Shown: positions 47,024 to 59,588 of the stretch, piece after piece
How the letters are laid out: each line of letters opens with the position of its first letter
How positions within the stretch are numbered: the first letter of the stretch is position 1
Source: Aureliella helgolandensis
Lineage (GTDB): Bacteria > Planctomycetota > Planctomycetia > Pirellulales > Pirellulaceae
NCBI RefSeq assembly: GCF_007752135.1
Contig: NZ_CP036298.1
Span: forward strand, 1,302,001 to 1,366,000
Length of the DNA: 64,000 bases
Reading direction: 5' to 3'
Made by a program: the position numbers and the translations under genes
The notes under the pieces: model-generated
Told to the model about the DNA's origin: nothing
Database searches by the model: none
What the model saw: only the letters and a program-made list of their open reading frames with translations

Positions 47024-48517
47024 ATGTCAGCGTCCGAAGCCATTATCGCAACAGGCGAAGCCACGGGGATTTTGCCGACCGGCGCATCGCGGACACCCAT
47101 CACGGTGATCGGGACTCAAGCCATTCGCGAGACCTTCGATGATCTGTGTATTCAGCAAGCGATCAACAGTCGCAATGCACCGGGAGTCACACAAGTCGTA
47201 TTGAACCCAGATGCACACTGTGGTTACGGTGCGCCCATTGGGTGCGTGATGGTCTCGCCATCGCACATCTACCCAGGGCCCGTGGGCGTCGATATCAAGT
47301 GTTCGATGAGCCTCCTGCAGTTGGATATTCCCGCTGAGGAGATTGAGGATCGTCGCGTTCGTCGAGCGTTAATCGATGCAATTTGCGAGCGCACCCCCAC
47401 GGGGGCAGGACGGGGGGCACGCCACGTTGCCAAGGGCCGTGTCGTGGACGAGCGGCTAGGTGTCGAAGCGCTGGTGTCGGGTGCGAGCTTGTCGGTCTGT
47501 CAGCAGATGGGGATTCCTCCCGAATGGGCGGAGCGCTGTGAGGATTCCGCGCACCTCGCGCATGACCATACCGCAGACTCGCTCGCGATGCGGCTCGAAG
47601 AACTTCGCTTTCGCAATGCCTTTCCGAATTTTTGCCAGAAGATCCATCAGTTGGGATCCTATGGTGGTGGAAACCACTTTGGAGAGTGCGAGGTCGTCGA
47701 GCTTCGAGATCGAGAGCCAGACACGCTTCAGGCAGCCAACGCGTTTGGTTTGCGAGATGGCCATGTCGCCTTCCTTTCCCACTGTGGTTCCCGTGGGATT
47801 GGTCATCAGTTGGCGATGGGGCAGTTCCGTGAATTGCAGTGCAAGTTCGCCGAGTGGGGGATTCCCCTGCCAGGCGGCGATCGTGAACTGGTGTATGCGC
47901 CGTTGGGTTCTCCTGAAGCCGATGCCTACATTGACGACATGTCCTTGGGAGCAAACTTTGCCACGGTCAATCATCTAATGATCAACGCCTTGGTCTTGGA
48001 GGCGTTTCAAGAAGTGCTGCCAGGCTGCACGGGAAGCTTGGTCTACTTCATCAGTCACAACATTGCTCGCAAGGAGATTGTCGATCATCGGCCGGCATGG
48101 GTTCACCGCAAGGGAGCGACGCGCGCCTTCCCAGCGGGCCATCATGCGTTGGCGGACACGCCGTTTGCGGAAACTGGGCATCCCATCCTGTTGCCCGGGA
48201 ACCCGCAAGCCGGCTCGAGTGTCATGGTTGCGACGCAAGGGGCGGAGAAGAGCTGTTACAGTGTGAATCATGGTGCCGGACGTCGACTGGGCCGCAAGCG
48301 AGCCATTCGAGAGTTGGATCAAAAAGCGGTGGACCAGTCCTTTGACGCGGCTGACATCCTGACGAACTGTCGCCAGTACCCACGAGATGAAGCCCCCGCT
48401 ACCTATAAGGATTTCGAGGAGGTGTTGCGAAGTGTGGAGAAGGCGGATCTTGCCCGAGAGGTCGCTCGGCTGCGGGCTAAATTTGTGATTAAGGATGGGA
48501 GTGCTGCGGATGATTGA
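47024..48517 (+). CDS. rtcB: RtcB, RNA ligase (2',3'-cyclic phosphate/5'-OH)
   Basis: The 497-aa protein is a full RtcB, the GTP-dependent ligase that joins RNA 2',3'-cyclic phosphate or 3'-phosphate ends to 5'-OH ends. Signature regions are PDAHCGYGAPIGCVMV, GVDIKCSMSL with the metal-binding Cys, GGGNHFGECEVVEL, LSHCGSRGIGHQLAMG and YSVNHGAGRRLGRKRAI with the guanylylated His. It is cytoplasmic and manganese dependent in characterised members. An AGGGAGAG ribosome site precedes ATG 47024. The protein is somewhat longer than the E. coli enzyme. It overlaps rtcA and is expected to be transcribed from the sigma-54 promoter. Confidence 0.96.
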   Translation: MSASEAIIATGEATGILPTGASRTPITVIGTQAIRETFDDLCIQQAINSRNAPGVTQVVLNPDAHCGYGAPIGCVMVSPSHIYPGPVGVDIKCSMSLLQLDIPAEEIEDRRVRRALIDAICERTPTGAGRGARHVAKGRVVDERLGVEALVSGASLSVCQQMGIPPEWAERCEDSAHLAHDHTADSLAMRLEELRFRNAFPNFCQKIHQLGSYGGGNHFGECEVVELRDREPDTLQAANAFGLRDGHVAFLSHCGSRGIGHQLAMGQFRELQCKFAEWGIPLPGGDRELVYAPLGSPEADAYIDDMSLGANFATVNHLMINALVLEAFQEVLPGCTGSLVYFISHNIARKEIVDHRPAWVHRKGATRAFPAGHHALADTPFAETGHPILLPGNPQAGSSVMVATQGAEKSCYSVNHGAGRRLGRKRAIRELDQKAVDQSFDAADILTNCRQYPRDEAPATYKDFEEVLRSVEKADLAREVARLRAKFVIKDGSAADD

Positions 48518-49574
48518 GCCAAGGTGTGACGAACTGTTGGAAATCGACGGTGCGACCGGCGAGGGGGGCGGGCAAATTGTCCGCACTTCGCTGGGGCTGT
48601 CGATGGTGACGGGGCGTCCTGTCCGCATTGAAAATATTCGCGCTCGCAGAAATAAGCCAGGGCTCATGCGCCAACACTTGACTGCCTTACTCGCAGCTCA
48701 AGAAATCTGCAGTGCTCGGGTCGAAGGGGCAGAGGTTGAGAGCACGACGGTCCATTTTCAACCGGGAGAGCCGCGCGGCGGGGATTACGAGTACCACGTG
48801 GGCTCTGCCGGAAGTGCCACACTGGTATTGCAAACCATCTTGCCCGCTCTGCTGACTGTCGCATCACCTAGTCGCTTGACGCTGAGTGGTGGAACGCACA
48901 ATCCGTGGGCTCCGCCCTTTGACTTTTTGGACAAGAGCTTCCTGCCCTTGGTGAGTCGTCTGGGGCCGCAGGTCTCCGCGGAATTGAAACGTTTTGGGTT
49001 CTATCCGGCCGGAGGTGGCGTCTTGGAAATCGCTATTGATCCGGCCGAGAGATTGCAGCCGTTCGACCTACTCGAGCGTGGATCGCAGACGACCCACATG
49101 GTGCAAGCCGTTGTTTCTGATCTGCCTGCGGAGATTGGGAGGCGAGAGTTGTCGATCGCGGTCCGTCGCTTGGGATGGGAGGAGCACGACGGGGAGCTGG
49201 TGCATCGAGAACAGGGAGACGGCCCTGGGAACGTGCTGATGATCCAAGCGGAGTTCGAGCAGCTCAATTGCGTCTTCACCGCCTTTGGTCGTGTGGGTGT
49301 TTCCGGTGAGCAAGTCGCTCGCGACGTCGTGAAGCAATATCGTCGTTATGAGAAGTTCGGTGCCGTGGTGGATGAGCACTTGTGCGACCAATGGATGCTG
49401 CTCTTGGGACTCGCCGTCGCTAGTTCAGGAACGTCTGCAGCCTTCTTGACGAGCCCCTTGTCGCGGCATAGCCAGACGCAACGGGAATTGATTGAGCGTT
49501 TTTTACCCGTTGAATTTCAAACGGCACCGCAAGGTGCGGCGAGCTGTGTTACTTGCCGCCGCCTCCCGGAGTAG
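48510..49574 (+). CDS. rtcA: RtcA, RNA 3'-terminal phosphate cyclase
   Basis: The 354-aa protein converts RNA 3'-phosphate into 2',3'-cyclic phosphate with ATP. Family segments are EIDGATGEGGGQIVRTSLGL, IRARRNKPGLMRQHL, AGSATLVLQTILPALL, GGTHNPWAPPFDFLD and DEHLCDQWMLLLGLA with the active-site His. I choose ATG 48510 (overlapping the rtcB stop) because GGGAG sits 8 bases before it; the ATG at 48495 is also open. It is the second gene of the rtcBA operon and should work on ends repaired with RtcB. Confidence 0.95.
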   Translation: MIEPRCDELLEIDGATGEGGGQIVRTSLGLSMVTGRPVRIENIRARRNKPGLMRQHLTALLAAQEICSARVEGAEVESTTVHFQPGEPRGGDYEYHVGSAGSATLVLQTILPALLTVASPSRLTLSGGTHNPWAPPFDFLDKSFLPLVSRLGPQVSAELKRFGFYPAGGGVLEIAIDPAERLQPFDLLERGSQTTHMVQAVVSDLPAEIGRRELSIAVRRLGWEEHDGELVHREQGDGPGNVLMIQAEFEQLNCVFTAFGRVGVSGEQVARDVVKQYRRYEKFGAVVDEHLCDQWMLLLGLAVASSGTSAAFLTSPLSRHSQTQRELIERFLPVEFQTAPQGAASCVTCRRLPE

Positions 49575-49876
49575 CCTAGCAAGTGTTGCGGATGCGAAGA
49601 ACCCATTGCAAACCCGTTCCTCTCGTTCTCTTCCGCCATTTTCTAATCTTCGATTGCCAGTGCATGGTCTCTGTTGAGCAATGTTCTTGGGAGGTGGCTG
49701 ACGCCATCCTCTCTGCCGTCAACACCTCTATTAACCAGCCTCAGGGCAACCGCTGGAGAAAGGCTATTGGGGAAGGAAGCTCGTAACACCACCCGCCATC
49801 GGTATCTGGGGGCTTAACTCTTTGCGAACGCTGCCCCAAGATGGCGTTGGTCGCTCTTCAATAAGGAGCAAAGTCG

Positions 49877-50200
49877 TTGATTCCGCCGGGGCAAGCCCGA
49901 AGCGGAGATCCAACGGCAAGGGCCGTGGTGGTGGGTAGCCACCAGTTGTTGCACCGCCCGGGCAAGCCGGACGGAAGCAAAATTGCTTGGCTCGTAGAAT
50001 TGCTTGTCACACTCAGAGACACGCGTTGATGACAGCTTCCGCTTCCACCCCTGCTTCCACCCTGCTTCCACCGGGCTTCCGCCGGGCTTCCACCGGGCTT
50101 CCGCCGGGCTTGCCCCGGATCGGAGCGCACAACTGGTAGCTACCATTATCATCAATCGGGCTCATCGGCCTCCGTCACAGGCTTGTCCCGGCGGTGCCAG
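49877..50200. repeat. Large imperfect inverted repeat (MITE- or REP-like)
   Basis: The left arm around 49877-49955 includes TCCGCCGGGGCAAGCC and GGTAGCCACCAGTTGTTGCA. The right arm around 50128-50200 includes their reverse complements with few changes (GCACAACTGGTAGCTACC and GGCTTGTCCCGGCGG). A short G+C-rich array lies between the arms. The sequence could fold into a long hairpin. Exact ends are not defined. Confidence 0.6.
50035..50118. repeat. Tandem 11-12-bp repeats (GCTTCCACCGGG type)
   Basis: About seven consecutive units alternating GCTTCCACCGGG and GCTTCCGCCGGG, with shorter forms at the left. It lies inside the inverted-repeat element. Confidence 0.8.
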
Positions 50201-50212
50201 CGATTGGATTCG

Positions 50213-50290
50213 TCCGGAAGAAGGTGTCTGTTCGGACCCCTTTTACCGAACGCTCGCTGAACCCTAATTCTTGGAGTTGACGATGCACGA
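50213..50290. mobile_element. Partial copy of palindromic MITE R2 (R2c)
   Basis: The right half CGAACGCTCGCTGAACCCTA then ATTCTTGGAGTTGACGATGCACGAG matches the right end of R2b at 57565-57602 with few changes, and an altered AAGGTGTC...GGAC core is at 50221-50237. The left end is missing or too decayed to see. Confidence 0.65.
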
Positions 50291-50331
50291 GGCCTCGTAA
50301 GGGGACTTGCCACTTGCTGGGCACTACTCCT

Positions 50332-50362
50332 CCAAGGTCCGTCTCGGGGAGACGGACCTTGG
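50332..50362. terminator. Perfect 14-bp hairpin, probable bidirectional terminator
   Basis: CCAAGGTCCGTCTC (50332-50345), loop GGG, GAGACGGACCTTGG (50349-50362). It lies between the end of rtcA and the 3' end of the opposite-strand cytochrome gene, 29 bp after that gene's stop. No T-tract follows, so termination is plausible but not certain. Confidence 0.5.
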
Positions 50363-50390
50363 TGAGGGCGGCTACCGGAGCGTTGAGGAA

Positions 50391-52916
50391 CTACTCTTGG
50401 TAGACTTCGTGGCTGGCGTTTCCACCACTGCGGAGATAGGCCAGGATGTCCGCGATCTCTTCGACCGTGAAGGTGTTTAGTAGACCTGCGGGCATCATGG
50501 ACAACGGAGACGGGCGTCGTTCGAGAATGTCGTCCACGTTGATGTCGGTGAAATCACCGGGAGCGAGCATGTTCGTGACGACTTTGATGGTGTCGCCGCT
50601 GAGGTTCGCGACGCGTCCGGTAATTACCGCATCTTCGGTTAGGAACTGCGTGGCTTGGTATTGATCGCTGATCACTTTGTTGGGCTCTACAATCGAGCTT
50701 AGCAAATCGGTCTCGTTGAAACGTCCACCGGCAGCGGTCAGGTCGGGACCTTGAATACCACCCTCTCCGGTAAAGCGGTGGCATTTGAAGCACTGCGCCG
50801 TGGCCGTCAGGCTTCTTCCCTTGGCGAAGTCCGGTTTGGTCTTCAGCTTCGCAAGTTCCGCTTGCAGTCCAGCGACCGTCCATTCCGCCACGACTTCGCG
50901 TGGAGTGAGATCTTCCAGCGGATCTCGCGGTGCTGGCATGTTGCCCGCCAAGTCGCCGAGTGCAGCGATCTGAGCTTCATCCAAATTGTCCAAGGCGGCT
51001 TGGCGAATATTGTTTAAGAAGCCACCAAACGATGCGCCACCACGAGCACTAGCCACGTCAAAGAACCATTGGAAGTAGTCCTTGCGCGTTTCGGGCGTCC
51101 AACCTTGGGAGACGTCTCGCAGGCAAAACGCGTAGTGGATTTGGTCCTCTTGCGAGCTTGCCAAATGCATCTGCTCTACGACGCGAGGGATAATATTCGG
51201 TGCATTCAGATAGCACAACGTGGCCGCCAATTCGCGATTCACCATGCCGGCCTGGGAGGGGAAGGCACCGTCGAGCTGGGCTAAGACTTCTGTTCTTTGT
51301 TCTGGCGTGGGGGCTCCAAGTCGGATCCACAATAGGTTGTGAGCTCGAATCAGTTCCAGCCGCGTCGCGATGGGCAGCGAGCCAAAGTCCAGCTTGCACA
51401 ATTTGCTTTGGAGAGCGGATTGATCTTGTGTGGATCGGACGCGCGAGAGTGCATACGCGACGTTGATCAATGCGAGGGGGTCCGTCAGCTCAAGCGCTGC
51501 TGCACGCCAGGATTCCACCGGCTGATGTTCGAGAGCGATGCGGGCGGCAAAGCGAATCGTCCGATCGCTATTGCCCAAGTTGGCGAGGGCTAAAGGAATC
51601 GCGTCGGCATCGGCATGCCCGTGGAAGGATTCCAGTTGGTGACGCAAGTTGCGGGCGGCGATAGCGGCCTCAGCGTCAACCGAAGTGCTCGGCGCGGTCG
51701 ACTCGCTACCGGTGTACTTGACTCGGTACAGTGCCGAAGCAGTGCGGCGACCACCGACGGCAAAATACAACTCGCCATCTTGAGGGCGTACTACCAAATC
51801 GGTGACTGGCATTGGAGCGGCGGTGACAAACGATTCCATCTCAGCCGTGTAGGTCGCGCCTTGCGCTTGCATGTGGACTGCGTAGATAACGCCGTAGCTC
51901 CAATCGCAAATGAAGAGAGCGTTTTGATATTTGGCGGGGAAGTTAGCACCAGTACCGAAGGCGATTCCGGTCGGTGAACCGGGGCCGATATTCAGTACGG
52001 CAGCCACGCTGTCGCCATAATACGCAGGCCATTTGCCCGTTCCATTGCGCCAGCCAAACTCAGCACCACTCTGCACGTGATTGACGCGTGTGGGGCGATA
52101 CCAGGGGGTTCCAATGTCCCATTCCATGTCGGCATCGTAGGTGAACAGCTCTCCAGCGGCGTTGAAGGCCAAGTCGTACTCGTTGCGAAATCCGGTTGCC
52201 ACCAACTCAACGTTGGACCCATCCGGATCCATGCGGCAAATCCAGCCACCGGGAGCCAGGCGGCCGGCCATGTGGCCGCGAGCGTCAGGAAGTCGGCCGA
52301 GCAGGTGGTCTTCGTACCACCGGCGAGGCACGACACTGGCTGTCGCCGATTCTGGGACATCGACTTGATTTCCACTGCAGAAGTAGATTTGCTTTCCATC
52401 GGGGGAAAGTACCAGAGCGTGAGGTCCGTGCTCTCCAGCCTTGTCGGACATGGGGACGATGTACTCCACCTTGTCGTACTGATCATCGCCGGTGGTGTCG
52501 CGCAAGCGGTAAACGCCTGGTCCGATCGCTTCTGTTCCCGCGCGCTCTTTGGAGCCAGCATTGATGTTGATGTAGAGTGAATCGAAAGCGCACAGCATAC
52601 CTTGAGCGAGGCCGATATTCACTTCCAACTGTTCGACTTGAGCCGCACCGGCATCATCCAGGGTGACGCGGTAGAGCTTCCCGTATTGATCGCTGGCAAT
52701 AATGCGTCCCTGAGGATCGACGCACATGGATACCCAAGAGCCTTGATCTGCAGCCGAGATGTCGTGGACCAATTCGACCTCGAAACCAGCTACCGTACGA
52801 AAGGTTCCTGCTGCGGTGCTGTCGGCCTGGCAGGCGGCTTGCAGGGCTAAACTTGCGATGCCAGTTAAGCAAACTATGGAAAATCTTTTGATGTAGGACA
52901 CGATATTTCTTCGCAT
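50391..52916 (-). CDS. PVC-type propeller and c-type cytochrome protein
   Basis: The 841-aa protein has a signal peptide (RFSIVCLTGIASLALQAACQA) when started at ATG 52916; an in-frame ATG at 52946 adds ten residues and is possible. An N-terminal beta-propeller (VAGFEVELVHDISAADQGSW, GFRNEYDLAFNAAGELFTYD, YYGDSVAAVLNIGPGSPTGI) is followed by a HEAT-like helical region (about residues 430-640) and a C-terminal haem domain with CFKCHRFTGEGGIQGPDLTA; SMMPAGLLNTF may provide the Met ligand. It is exported and has the same general design as the 41119-44667 gene without the final beta segment. Probably oxidises or binds a sugar outside the cytoplasm. Confidence 0.88.
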   Translation of the reverse strand: MRRNIVSYIKRFSIVCLTGIASLALQAACQADSTAAGTFRTVAGFEVELVHDISAADQGSWVSMCVDPQGRIIASDQYGKLYRVTLDDAGAAQVEQLEVNIGLAQGMLCAFDSLYININAGSKERAGTEAIGPGVYRLRDTTGDDQYDKVEYIVPMSDKAGEHGPHALVLSPDGKQIYFCSGNQVDVPESATASVVPRRWYEDHLLGRLPDARGHMAGRLAPGGWICRMDPDGSNVELVATGFRNEYDLAFNAAGELFTYDADMEWDIGTPWYRPTRVNHVQSGAEFGWRNGTGKWPAYYGDSVAAVLNIGPGSPTGIAFGTGANFPAKYQNALFICDWSYGVIYAVHMQAQGATYTAEMESFVTAAPMPVTDLVVRPQDGELYFAVGGRRTASALYRVKYTGSESTAPSTSVDAEAAIAARNLRHQLESFHGHADADAIPLALANLGNSDRTIRFAARIALEHQPVESWRAAALELTDPLALINVAYALSRVRSTQDQSALQSKLCKLDFGSLPIATRLELIRAHNLLWIRLGAPTPEQRTEVLAQLDGAFPSQAGMVNRELAATLCYLNAPNIIPRVVEQMHLASSQEDQIHYAFCLRDVSQGWTPETRKDYFQWFFDVASARGGASFGGFLNNIRQAALDNLDEAQIAALGDLAGNMPAPRDPLEDLTPREVVAEWTVAGLQAELAKLKTKPDFAKGRSLTATAQCFKCHRFTGEGGIQGPDLTAAGGRFNETDLLSSIVEPNKVISDQYQATQFLTEDAVITGRVANLSGDTIKVVTNMLAPGDFTDINVDDILERRPSPLSMMPAGLLNTFTVEEIADILAYLRSGGNASHEVYQE

Positions 52917-53221
52917 TTGGGGGGGATCCAGGAGGGAGGCGAACATGTTGTGAGAATTTTGCTACACCACTATGCAAAAAACTGGTCCGTTATGCAAGCT
53001 GTCTGCCGGATCGCGTGCCTTAAGGTTGTCGCCCCTGGTATTTAAATCCTCACCAACCTACAACGTTACCCAAGTACCAGTACGCCAAGCCAATTCGGTT
53101 TTCTATAATCGGAAAGATTTTGTTCGTTTCATCGACTGTGGCCCAGCCACGCAGTTGTAAAACGGCATAGTTGGCGGCTCGATTTAATGACGGCGACTCA
53201 ATTAACGACTTGGAGTGAACG

Positions 53222-56767
<3,546 letters not shown>

Positions 56768-57308
56768 CGATCCGCCCTGCCGATGTTTCCTGGCAGGGAA
56801 CCGCATTTTCGGGGAGTGGACGAGACGGCAAGTCTGTTCAAGCCCCGAAGCTGGGACCCGTTGAATAGTCCGCAGCGCGAAGCCGTGCTTCTAGTGCGGC
56901 CCGTGATTGCAGTGTGCCGACGCACATGATCCTGCGGGAGGCCGCAGTAGACGGTGCGGGATGTCGTTATTGCCGAGCATGCTTGCCCTAGTGCGATCAC
57001 AGGGGGCGATGGTTGGTGAAGGGCGATCACGCGAGTTTCCACCTCCGGCAGCTTGACCGCTAGAGATCCTGGTACCGTTCTCGGTTGTCAGCCACTCAAG
57101 CCTGAAGCACCGGTTGAGACTACCTGGTGGGGGAGGATGGTTGTGAACGGTTGCGAGGTCCTTTTCAGCTCTAACTCGCAGGTCGCATCGCCCTGAGTTG
57201 TGTAAGCCGAATCGACCAATTGCGTCTTCGGGGACTTGCCGTAACTGGAGCACACTCGCTCGTGCATTGGGCCACTGTCAGTTCCCGAGTTTGTAACGTC
57301 GACAGCGA

Positions 57309-57602
57309 CTAGTGCATTGTCAAAGCTTAACGGGCTGTTGAAATAGTAACCCGCCGCGTGAGCAAGGGAAGATAACCTCCGCTACAGGCCAACTAAGGAT
57401 GCTACCTCCGCATTAAAATTCAAATTGCGATTAAATCAACAGCCCGTTAATGTTCGGGTTGCCCGGAAATTCGGGTTGCCCGGAAAAAGGTGTCCGACAC
57501 CAAAATCCGGAACGGCCCTTCGGGTGCTTTGCACTTTTGGTGTCGGACACCTTTTTCCGAACGCTCGCTAAACCCTACTTCTTAGTCTTGGCAATGCACT
57601 AG
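57309..57602. mobile_element. Palindromic MITE R2b with CTAG duplication, inserted in the transposase remnant
   Basis: CTAG flanks both ends (57309-57312 and 57599-57602). Ends read TGCATTGTCAAAGCTTAA and, reversed, TGCATTGCCAAGACTAAG. Inside are AAAAAGGTGTCCGACACC and, after a spacer, GGTGTCGGACACCTTTTT, giving a long stem with a 40-nt loop. Without copy D it is about 166 bp, longer than R2a. The empty site reconstructs the transposase reading (CATGCTCCTAGTCGCTG). Confidence 0.85.
57331..57446 (+). mobile_element. Copy D of the ~117-bp MITE, nested in R2b
   Basis: 116 bp with ends CGGGCTGTTGA/TCAACAGCCCG and a perfect TTAA duplication on both sides (57327-57330, 57447-57450). Nearly identical to copy C. 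It was inserted in the left arm of R2b, so it is the most recent of the three layers. Confidence 0.92.
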
Positions 57603-57791
57603 GAGCATGCGAGTCGGCATTGGTTGCGAGCTGGACGTTGAAGACCGGATCGAAGCCACCCTTTGGCCATCTTCATCTTACGGGCGTCAGCGATCCGTCG
57701 CTCGGCGGGTTTCGACATCGACAAACTGTAGAGTTGCGAGTGTGCAGGATGTTTGCATTTTCTGAGCACCGGAGCCGCTGGTTATCTGGGC

Positions 57792-58598
57792 TTAGAATTG
57801 GTGCCCACGCTGGGGCCCACGCTCGGTTTGCGTAAGGATTTCGGGGCCCTCTTCCGTCATCAGGATGGAATGCTCAAACTGAGCGGAGAGCTGCCCATCT
57901 CGCGTGCGGACGGTCCAGCCATCCCCCTTGTCGAGCTTGGCAAATCGCGATCCAGCATTGATCATCGGTTCTACGGTAAAGCACATTCCAGGAAGCAGGC
58001 GTTGTTGCCGCGACTTTCGGTCGGGGAAGTGAGGGATGTTGGGAGGCTGGTGGAACATTTGTCCTAAGCCATGGCCCACGTATTCTCGGACCACGGTGAA
58101 CCCGCGTTGCGTGGCTTCCGCCACAATGGTGTCACCAATCTCGCTGACCATGCAGCCTGGCGTGAGTGCATCGATGGCCAAGTACAAGCAGTCGAATGCT
58201 GCCTGCGTAACGGCGCGAGCGATCGCACTCCCCTCGCCGATGATGAAGGTTTCGGATTGATCGCCGTGCCAGCCATCGACAATGCTCGTAATGTCAATGT
58301 TGATGATATCCCCATCGGCCAAGACGGTTGCGTCGGGAATACCGTGGCAGATCACGTCATTCATGCTCGTGCAGCAGCTTTTGGTAAAGCCGAGATACCC
58401 GAGTGTCGCTGGCACGTGGCCGTGATCGAGGGTGTATTGGTGGATGATTTGGTCGATTTCCGCCGTGGTGATCCCAGGTTTGACGAAGTCGCGAACGTGA
58501 TCGAGTAGCTGGGCGTTGAACCGGCCCGCCGCTCGCATCTTTTCACGTCCCTCGTAGCCGAGTAGTAATTTACGAGTCTGTTTGTCTTGTTGTAGCAT
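57792..58598 (-). CDS. map: Methionine aminopeptidase type I
   Basis: The 268-aa cytoplasmic enzyme removes the initiator Met. All five metal ligands are visible: two Asp in [20 protein letters not shown], His in [20 protein letters not shown], Glu in [14 protein letters not shown] and Glu in [18 protein letters not shown]. Substrate-pocket segment [13 protein letters not shown] is present. There is a short N-terminal extension ([19 protein letters not shown]) before the core. Starts at ATG 58598 and stands alone. Confidence 0.95.
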   Translation of the reverse strand: MLQQDKQTRKLLLGYEGREKMRAAGRFNAQLLDHVRDFVKPGITTAEIDQIIHQYTLDHGHVPATLGYLGFTKSCCTSMNDVICHGIPDATVLADGDIINIDITSIVDGWHGDQSETFIIGEGSAIARAVTQAAFDCLYLAIDALTPGCMVSEIGDTIVAEATQRGFTVVREYVGHGLGQMFHQPPNIPHFPDRKSRQQRLLPGMCFTVEPMINAGSRFAKLDKGDGWTVRTRDGQLSAQFEHSILMTEEGPEILTQTERGPQRGHQF

Positions 58599-59126
58599 GG
58601 GAATTCGGACCGTGATCGACCAGTGAGCAGTTCTGTTGCTGTTGTTTTGAGGGGGGCGGCAACAATCTCGCTCTTGCCCCTTACCTGACTTAGTATAGCC
58701 CGCGACGGCAAAGCTGTGAAAGTCAAAAATGTGTAGCGATGGCTGCGGCTAGCCCTTGCAGCGAGGCCTTGCTTGGATTTTGCGGCGGACGCTAGGAGGC
58801 TGAGCAAGGCTCAAATCGGTATCTCCGTGGTTCGGTCGCTGGGGGCCGTCTCCAGGCCTTCTGCCGGCTCGTGGTGGCTGGCATGGAGCCTCTTTGGTGG
58901 GCAGAACGTCTTCGTTCTCGCGCCATGGCCCCCCCTCCATCCCACGCGGGCCTGGCAGGCAGGCATCAGTACTGCATCGACACTCTCCCTGGGAATAGTT
59001 CAGCATCCATGTTCGCCATCAGCCAACTTCCCAACGCTTGGTGAATGGTATTGAATGGAGAGGGCCCGGAGCGCGTGGGTTCGTCAGGGGGATAGTGACT
59101 AGGGTTTATAAGGGAGGTAGGGGCGG
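58599..59126. other. Divergent intergenic stretch, nothing recognised
   Basis: 528 bp between map (minus) and the DUF188 gene (plus). Frames present lack coding features and I see no RNA gene. It should contain promoters for both genes. Confidence 0.4.
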
Positions 59127-59588
59127 ATGGTAAAGATTTGGATCGACGCGGATGCGGCTCCACGCGACGTCAAAGAAATTATATTTCGCGCAGCCCGACG
59201 TCTGAAGGTCGATACGATTTTGGTCGCCAATCAGCCATTGGGGCTTCCTCCCAATGCCTCGATGGTGTCGAGCGTGACGGTCTCGGAAGGGGCAAATGAG
59301 GCGGATAAGTACATTGTCGAGCATGCGGAGGTGGGGGATATCGTCATTACGGCGGATATTCCCTTGGCTGCCCTGCTCGTCGAGAAATCGGTCGATGCGA
59401 TCGACCCGCGCGGTGAGAAGTACACGGCGGACAATATTCGAACCCGGCTTTCCGTACGGGATTTTATGGATGACATGCGCGGGGCGGGAGCGGTGACTGG
59501 GGGGAGTCGTCCCTATGACGAAAAGGACAAAAAGGCGTTTGCGGCGACGTTCGATTCGACCCTAACCCGCGCATTGCGCAAGCATTAA
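59127..59588 (+). CDS. YaiI/YqxD family DUF188 protein
   Basis: The 153-aa protein is a typical UPF0178 (DUF188) member: [20 protein letters not shown] at the start, then [47 protein letters not shown] and [20 protein letters not shown]. The fold is PIN/NYN-like with acidic residues ([15 protein letters not shown]) suggestive of nuclease activity, but function is not established. The AGGGAGG ribosome site precedes ATG 59127. Cytoplasmic. Confidence 0.93.
   Translation: MVKIWIDADAAPRDVKEIIFRAARRLKVDTILVANQPLGLPPNASMVSSVTVSEGANEADKYIVEHAEVGDIVITADIPLAALLVEKSVDAIDPRGEKYTADNIRTRLSVRDFMDDMRGAGAVTGGSRPYDEKDKKAFAATFDSTLTRALRKH

Larger units (their letters stand above)
49575..50390. other. 816-bp gene-free stretch rich in repeats
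   Basis: No gene supported. It holds an inverted-repeat element, short GC-rich tandem repeats, a fragment of MITE R2 and a perfect 14-bp hairpin, described as separate entries. Frames on either strand follow the repeats and have no coding features. Confidence 0.6.
57165..57715 (-). pseudogene. Remnant of IS1182-type transposase, interrupted
   Basis: Reading the minus strand, 57603-57700 matches nucleotides 40125-40225 of the intact transposase gene closely, including DARKMKMA and, after a one-base frameshift, GGFDPVFNVQLAT. The match resumes at 57308 with VAVDVTNSGTDSGPMHERVC and SSYGKSPKTQLVDSAYTTQG (intact gene: VAVDVINSGTDSGQMAPMHE and KTPKTQLVDSAYATKG). Between the two pieces lies MITE R2b. 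Frameshifts and the missing ends show it is dead. It corresponds to about residues 245-320 of the intact protein. Confidence 0.88.
56768..57791. other. 1-kb gene-free mobile-element graveyard
   Basis: No intact gene. The right two thirds contain a decayed transposase with two nested insertions, listed separately. The first 390 bp show no recognisable feature; part may be further remains of the same IS. Confidence 0.7.

Noticed and set aside
49814-50155. Frames of about 110 and 90 codons after rtcA
   Set aside because: They follow the GC-rich tandem repeats inside the inverted-repeat element.
57603-57835. Plus-strand frame over 57620-57835 as a small gene
   Set aside because: It is the antisense of the decayed IS1182 transposase.
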